Assembly (NCBI GenBank): GCA_026982475.1
Contig: JALSHB010000190.1
Location: 1-32,993 of the forward strand
Reading direction: 5' to 3'
DNA length: 32,993 bases
DNA from: Chromatiales bacterium
GTDB lineage: Bacteria; Pseudomonadota; Gammaproteobacteria; SZUA-152
Positions 27,901-32,993 of the stretch are shown one piece after another. Numbering within the stretch: position 1 is the first letter of the stretch; each line of letters opens with the position of its first letter. The notes under the pieces were generated by a model. That model saw nothing but the letters and a program-made list of their open reading frames with translations, did no database searches and had not been told where the DNA came from. The translations under genes and the position numbers were made by a program.

Positions 27901-28905
27901 TCATTCGCCGGCGGTTCGCGCAATGGCGGTACGGATGATGAGGTATCCAGAGGCCACCGACATGATGATGGCGCCGGTCATGGCGCCGTACATCGCACCC
28001 GCGATGGCCGGCAGCCAGCCGGGTTTCAGCTCGTTGGTCTGCGTATTCCAGGTGTCGTAGAAAAAGCAGTAGGCGGTGGCGGAAATGCCGAGCTGTGCAT
28101 CCAGGAACCATACCAGGCCGGCCAGCAGCACGCCGATGGAGAGGACGCTGGCCAGGGTCATGTAGGCGGAGCGGGTCATGCAATGGCGATAGCTGGCGAC
28201 CTCAAACAATAAATAGAAAGCAACGGCGAGAAAGACCGAGATGGCCGAGGTGGAGACGCGGATGAAGGGGCGTCCGTCACTGACGCTGAAGATGAGCGGG
28301 CAAAGCCAGGCGCCAATCAGGGCGCCGAAGACCAGCCCGAACAGCAGCCCTGACGGATAGGGGCGGGCCAGTGAGCGCAGGGCTGGGCGTCGCCGGGTCT
28401 GGCGATCCATCCAGCCGAGCCAGGGCGGGAACAGCAGGCCGACCACCAGGCCCAGGGCCATGCCGACCAGCATGTAGCCAGGGACCAGATCCAGCGGGTT
28501 GGGCGTGCTCCAGATGATCAGCGCGTCCGGCACGGGGGGCACGATATGACACATTTCATTGACGCGGCGCTCGCTGATTTCGACGCGATTGGGTGCGGGC
28601 CAGTCATAGGCCCAGTAGGTGAGGAGAAAGATCAGACCGGTCAGGGCGCCGCCGATGGGGCCGGAGCGCTGCCACTTGAGCCACAGGCCATTGCTTTGGC
28701 CGATGTGGTGAGGCGGGTTGCGCGAGGCGAATACCCCCAGGGTCAGGGCGATGGCAAAGACGATGAAGAAAAACGGCGCCATGCCAGCGGGGGTGGCGAA
28801 GATCGGTGAGCGGCGGTCAAGCAGCAACAGGAAGAACAGCGTGGCGGCCACCAGGGCCGTGAGCAGGTAAGGAAAGAGGTCGGGCTTGCGGGGAGGGGGG
28901 GTCAT
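27901..28905 (-). CDS. Hypothetical multi-TM membrane protein
   Basis: 335-codon ORF, several hydrophobic segments; start set at MTPPPRKPDL. Confidence 0.7.
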   Translation of the reverse strand: MTPPPRKPDLFPYLLTALVAATLFFLLLLDRRSPIFATPAGMAPFFFIVFAIALTLGVFASRNPPHHIGQSNGLWLKWQRSGPIGGALTGLIFLLTYWAYDWPAPNRVEISERRVNEMCHIVPPVPDALIIWSTPNPLDLVPGYMLVGMALGLVVGLLFPPWLGWMDRQTRRRPALRSLARPYPSGLLFGLVFGALIGAWLCPLIFSVSDGRPFIRVSTSAISVFLAVAFYLLFEVASYRHCMTRSAYMTLASVLSIGVLLAGLVWFLDAQLGISATAYCFFYDTWNTQTNELKPGWLPAIAGAMYGAMTGAIIMSVASGYLIIRTAIARTAGE

Positions 28906-28942
28906 GAGCGTGGCTTGCCTGCACCGAATCCCGGGCTTGTCT

Positions 28943-29368
28943 TCAGGTGTTGCGGTCGAGCCAGAGGCGGGCGAGGGCTGTACGCCAGGCGCGCTGGCCG
29001 ATGGCCGGCCAGAGGGTGCGGCGCAGATGCCGACGGGCGGCGGCATGCGTTGAACCGAACTCCGGATCCACCAGGTCACCCAGCAAACCATCGAACAGGT
29101 GTCGGCTGCCCAGCCACTGGCAGATCAGCAGGAAACGGCGGACGTTGATGCCTGGCGGCGCCGGCAGAGGGGTGTCCGTGTCGAAGTGATCCAGGTTGGC
29201 GATGCGGTTGCGCACCAGTGCGTAGAGGAGGGTGGCGGCCAGGGTCAACAGCACACCGGCGGGGGAAATCAGCAGGCAGTTGTAGATGATGCCGCCCAGG
29301 GAAAACAGCAACACGCCGCGATCCAGGGTTTCCAGGGCCTGCCCGGCACTCGTATTGACGACATCCAT
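28943..29368 (-). CDS. Hypothetical membrane protein
   Basis: 141 aa with hydrophobic segments; starts 1 bp after the PadR gene stop. Confidence 0.65.
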   Translation of the reverse strand: MDVVNTSAGQALETLDRGVLLFSLGGIIYNCLLISPAGVLLTLAATLLYALVRNRIANLDHFDTDTPLPAPPGINVRRFLLICQWLGSRHLFDGLLGDLVDPEFGSTHAAARRHLRRTLWPAIGQRAWRTALARLWLDRNT

Positions 29369-29369
29369 T

Positions 29370-29711
29370 TCATGACCTCACCAGAAAACCAGGAATCTGG
29401 GCGACGGCCTCCTCCAGTGTTGCCAGGGCTCGCTCACCCAGCGGGGTCAGCCGGTACATCCGCCGCGGGATGTAGAAATCGCCTTCCTTGATATGGGGCG
29501 GCGGGGAGGTCTCCAGCTCCGATTCGACCAGGCCTTTTTTCTCCATCCGCTCCAGCGTTACGTAGATCGTACCCTTTTTCAGCTGCAACTTGCCAGAAGA
29601 TGAGCGTCGGACCAACTCCAGCCCAAACAGCGGCTGTGGCGAGCTTGCACGCAACAAGTGGGCGATGATGGCTTCGTTCAGGCTGAGTTTTGGGGTGGTC
29701 GTCGTCTTCAT
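29370..29711 (-). CDS. PadR family transcriptional regulator
   Basis: 113 aa; LNEAIIAHLLRASSPQPLFGLELVRRSSSGKLQLKKGTIYVTLERMEKKGLVES...RRMYRLTPLGERAL. Confidence 0.9.
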   Translation of the reverse strand: MKTTTTPKLSLNEAIIAHLLRASSPQPLFGLELVRRSSSGKLQLKKGTIYVTLERMEKKGLVESELETSPPPHIKEGDFYIPRRMYRLTPLGERALATLEEAVAQIPGFLVRS

Positions 29712-29896
29712 GGCGTAGAGGGTCCGCTGGCGTGGAAGCTGATAAGTTTACCTGAATCAGTGAGGTACGGCGTAATGTTGATGCGCTTTCCGTCAGTTTG
29801 GCGGGCGCGGTTGTGTCCTGTCTCAGTCACTGCCTGTCGGGTGCATCGAGGGCTTTATCGGCTGCTGGCTTGACCAGCTTTAATTATCAGCATATC

Positions 29897-29907
29897 TTAC
29901 ATTGTAA
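29897..29907. promoter_or_regulatory. Candidate operator palindrome TTACATTGTAA in the padR/lipoprotein divergent region
   Basis: TTACA-T-TGTAA palindrome. Confidence 0.3.
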
Positions 29908-29961
29908 TCATTGTTCGATGTATGTCCATGTCTGGCTAGCGAGACTCAAGGGAGATGTGTT

Positions 29962-32900
29962 ATGGGGACGCAGTTATTGTTTAAGGGCGCCGTGCTTTTT
30001 TTTACCGGCCTGCTGGTGGCTTGCGGTGGTAGCGGTGGTGATGATGGGGACGGAGGGAATAACCAGGAGGCGCCGGTCATCAACAGCTTTCAGGTGACGC
30101 CTGGTGCCACGCAAACCGGGACGCCGGCTACTTTCAGTTGGGATGTCAGTGATGCCAACGGCGATACGTTGAGCTGCACCCTTGACGCTGATGGCGATGG
30201 TACTGTCGATCACACATATAGCGACTGCGGCAGCACGACGACACAGGCGCATACCTACAATGCCGCAGGGAATTACACGGCCAGATTGAGTGTGGACGAT
30301 GGCAATGGCGGCACGGCGACACAAACTGCCAGCATAACTATAACGGCAAATAGCTCGCCGGTATTTGATGCTGCGCTCAGTGCCGCGCCGGCCACGGTCA
30401 GCGCAGGCGGGACAGTAACGCTGGCCTGGAACATCAGCGATGCAGACGGCGACACGCTGAACTGCACCCTTGATGCCGACGGTGATGGCAACGTCGATCA
30501 TACCTTTAGCGACTGCGCAGGCGCCGGTACGCAGGCGCATGTCTATGCGACCGCCGGCACTTACACGGCCACGCTGAACGTAACGGATGGCAACGGCGGC
30601 ACGGTGACGAGCAGCACGAGCATTACCGCCACTGCTGTGGCGGGCAACAATCCTCCGTTCTTTACTTCGGCCTTGGCGGTCTCACCCAATCCGGCCAGGG
30701 TCGGCGATTCGGTGAGCTTTGGCTGGCAGGTCGGCGACGCCGATGGCGATACCCTGACCTGCACCCTCGATGCGGATGGTGATGGCACCGTCGATCACAC
30801 CTACAGCGATTGCGCCAGCGTCACCACGCAGGGCCACATCTATTCGACAGCGGGTACTTATATGGCCACGCTGAACGTTTCTGACAGCAAGGGCGGATCA
30901 GCGCAGAGCAGTACCGGTGTATCGGTTACGGCGAATATCGTACCGGTGTTTGACAGCAACCTGACTGCTACACCGAACCCGATAGTTGCTGGCGATTCGT
31001 TGACTTTTGCTTGGAACGTCAGCGATGCCGATGGTGATATGCTGGCGTGTAGGCTGGATGTCGATGGCGATAATATCATTGATTACACCATTGACGACTG
31101 TGCCACTGCAACTGCGCAGGCGCACATCTATGCAACGTCAGGCGAGTATGCCGCCATGTTGACTGTCGATGATGGTAATGGTGGGGTGATTACGCAGAGC
31201 TTCAGTGTGACCGTCAACGCCATCAACACCGCACCGGTCATCGATGCCTTTGGGGTCGCCGCGTCGCCGAATTTTACCAATGCAGTGACAACCTTGACCT
31301 GGAGCGTGTCCGATGCTGAGGTCGATACACTGGTGTGCTCGCTGGACGTGGACGCCGACGGGGCGGCCGACTACACCATCAATGATTGCGCCAACAACAG
31401 CTCACAGGATCACATCTTTACTACCGAGGGAGCGCATATCGTTCGCCTGATCGTCAGCGACGGTCAGGCCTCATCCGCGCCAAGTGAGCAGAACATTGAG
31501 GTTCGTCTTCCGCTGGCAATGGATGTCACGGTGGACGAGACACCGGTGGTTGCTGATGAGCGGGCGCGTATCACCGTTACTATCGGCAACCGCTCGCGTG
31601 TGGCCGTTGATGACGTGAGCCTCGTGCATCGCGTGCCGAGCGGGCTGAGCTTCAGCTCCAACGGGGATGCGGAGCCCGATGTCCAGCGTGGCAATTGCGG
31701 CAATACTTGCACCGCCACGGCGGAGGCAACGTGGACGGTGGGGTCGCTTGCAGCGGGCGAAAGTCGCACCATCACCATCAACGCCCTGGTCGATGCCGCT
31801 CTGCTGAGTGGCACCATGATCAACATGCCGTTCGTTCTTAGCGCCACGGGGATGAGTCCGGTTTCCCTCGACAAGGCCATCGAGGTCTACAATACCCCTT
31901 CGGCCGACCTGGCGTTGAGCGCCTCGACGGATCCGGTGATGCCCGGCGAGAGCTTCACCTTCCAGGTTGACGTGGGCAACACCAGCGCCGCCAGCCTGGT
32001 CAACGGCCAACTGCGCGTGACCCTGCCAGCAGGTGTGAGCGTTGACGCGGTCAGCGACAGCGGTACCGACCTTGGCAACGGCGAAGTGAGCTGGGACATC
32101 GCCAGCCTTGCGGTGGGCGCCAGCCTGAGGCGCACCATCAGCGTCACGGCCGACAGCGGCCTGCTGGCCGGTGAAGCCCTGGCGGCCGCCGTGGAACTGA
32201 CCCACGACGGTGGTCAGGCCATCGACAACCGTGCAGAGCATGTGGTCACCGTGGTGGCGGCAGCGACGAAACTGAGCGTCGGTATCGCCACTTCCGCCGA
32301 CCCGGTGGTGGCTGGTGAGCGGGTGCGCTACACCCTGACCCTGAGCAACACCGCCCAGGTCCCGGTCGACAACGTGGCCGTGCAGTTGCGAGTGCCCGCC
32401 GAGCTGAGCTTCCGCTACAACGTGGATGCGGAGCCCGATGCCCAGCGTGGCAATTGCGGCAATACCTGCACCGCCACGGCGGAGGCAACGTGGGCGATGG
32501 GTTCGCTTGCGGCGGGCGAAAGCCGCACCATCACCATCAACGCCCTGGTCGATGCTGCCCTGCTGAGCGGCAACCTGATCGCCACCCCCATCCGGATCAC
32601 GGCGGACGGCCAGGCCGACACCATGGACCGGCTGCACGTGCTCCAGGTGCACAACACCCCCTCGGCCGACCTGGCGCTGAGCGCCTCGACGGATCCGGTG
32701 ATGCCCGGCGAGAGCTTCACCTTCCAGGTTGACGTGGGCAACACCAGCGCCGCCAGCCTGGTCAACGGCCAACTGCGCGTGACCCTGCCAGCAGGTGTGA
32801 GCGTTGACGCGGTCAGCGACAGCGGTACCGACCTTGGCAACGGCGAAGTGAGCTGGGACATCGCCAGCCTTGCGGTGGGCGCCAGCCTGAGGCGCACCAT

Positions 32901-32993
32901 CAGCGTCACGGCCGACAGCGGCCTGCTGGCCGGTGAAGCCCTGGCGGCCGCCGTGGAACTGACCCACGACGGTGGTCAGGCCATCGACAACCG
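29962..32993 (+). CDS. Large lipoprotein with five PKD-like repeats followed by DUF11-type repeats; 3' end beyond window
   Basis: Open frame 1 without stops to window end (absent from track because unclosed); lipobox LLVAC|GG; repeats WxxSDADGDTLxCTLDADGDGxVDHTYSDC. Confidence 0.85.
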   Translation, partial: MGTQLLFKGAVLFFTGLLVACGGSGGDDGDGGNNQEAPVINSFQVTPGATQTGTPATFSWDVSDANGDTLSCTLDADGDGTVDHTYSDCGSTTTQAHTYNAAGNYTARLSVDDGNGGTATQTASITITANSSPVFDAALSAAPATVSAGGTVTLAWNISDADGDTLNCTLDADGDGNVDHTFSDCAGAGTQAHVYATAGTYTATLNVTDGNGGTVTSSTSITATAVAGNNPPFFTSALAVSPNPARVGDSVSFGWQVGDADGDTLTCTLDADGDGTVDHTYSDCASVTTQGHIYSTAGTYMATLNVSDSKGGSAQSSTGVSVTANIVPVFDSNLTATPNPIVAGDSLTFAWNVSDADGDMLACRLDVDGDNIIDYTIDDCATATAQAHIYATSGEYAAMLTVDDGNGGVITQSFSVTVNAINTAPVIDAFGVAASPNFTNAVTTLTWSVSDAEVDTLVCSLDVDADGAADYTINDCANNSSQDHIFTTEGAHIVRLIVSDGQASSAPSEQNIEVRLPLAMDVTVDETPVVADERARITVTIGNRSRVAVDDVSLVHRVPSGLSFSSNGDAEPDVQRGNCGNTCTATAEATWTVGSLAAGESRTITINALVDAALLSGTMINMPFVLSATGMSPVSLDKAIEVYNTPSADLALSASTDPVMPGESFTFQVDVGNTSAASLVNGQLRVTLPAGVSVDAVSDSGTDLGNGEVSWDIASLAVGASLRRTISVTADSGLLAGEALAAAVELTHDGGQAIDNRAEHVVTVVAAATKLSVGIATSADPVVAGERVRYTLTLSNTAQVPVDNVAVQLRVPAELSFRYNVDAEPDAQRGNCGNTCTATAEATWAMGSLAAGESRTITINALVDAALLSGNLIATPIRITADGQADTMDRLHVLQVHNTPSADLALSASTDPVMPGESFTFQVDVGNTSAASLVNGQLRVTLPAGVSVDAVSDSGTDLGNGEVSWDIASLAVGASLRRTISVTADSGLLAGEALAAAVELTHDGGQAIDN
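31666..32993 (+). repeat. In-frame ~759/762-bp tandem repeat within the lipoprotein gene, second copy truncated by window edge
   Basis: 31666 vs 32425 (offset 759) and 31936 vs 32698 (offset 762); about one mismatch over the last ~330 visible bp. Confidence 0.9.

Noticed and set aside
31471-32967. 498-aa minus ORF with internal repeats
   Set aside because: Shadow of the repeat-containing lipoprotein frame, which is open from 29962 to the window end

Overview
High-GC (roughly 65%) bacterial chromosomal segment, most likely gammaproteobacterial. Gene order: histidine kinase 3' end; ComEC-type MBL protein and VanZ-like protein; a large HEYTH-peptidase/beta-propeller/beta-barrel protein; a lower-GC DUF4105-DUF3015 pair; an RND pump with a separated adaptor; hemL; nei; thiE-thiD; DUF5063-like gene; hemJ; CLC-family protein; argA; djlA; an rpe-gph-trpE-trpG-trpD-trpC cluster; a PadR operon; and a truncated PKD/DUF11-type lipoprotein that runs off the right edge. 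The main unexplained signal is a set of inverted-repeat elements made of 8-bp units (CGCAAAGG/AACGCAAAG) that fill every gap from rpe to trpD. In the trpE-trpG gap the two arms bracket a GxxExxY (PD-(D/E)XK-like) ORF, which suggests a nuclease-bearing parent element with MITE-like derivatives. Other leads below the ORF-track threshold: an unlisted 34-aa ORF with 9 Cys upstream of hemL, and a promoter-plus-terminator unit between clc and argA that could be a ~77-nt sRNA. All calls are by eye; no searches were run.
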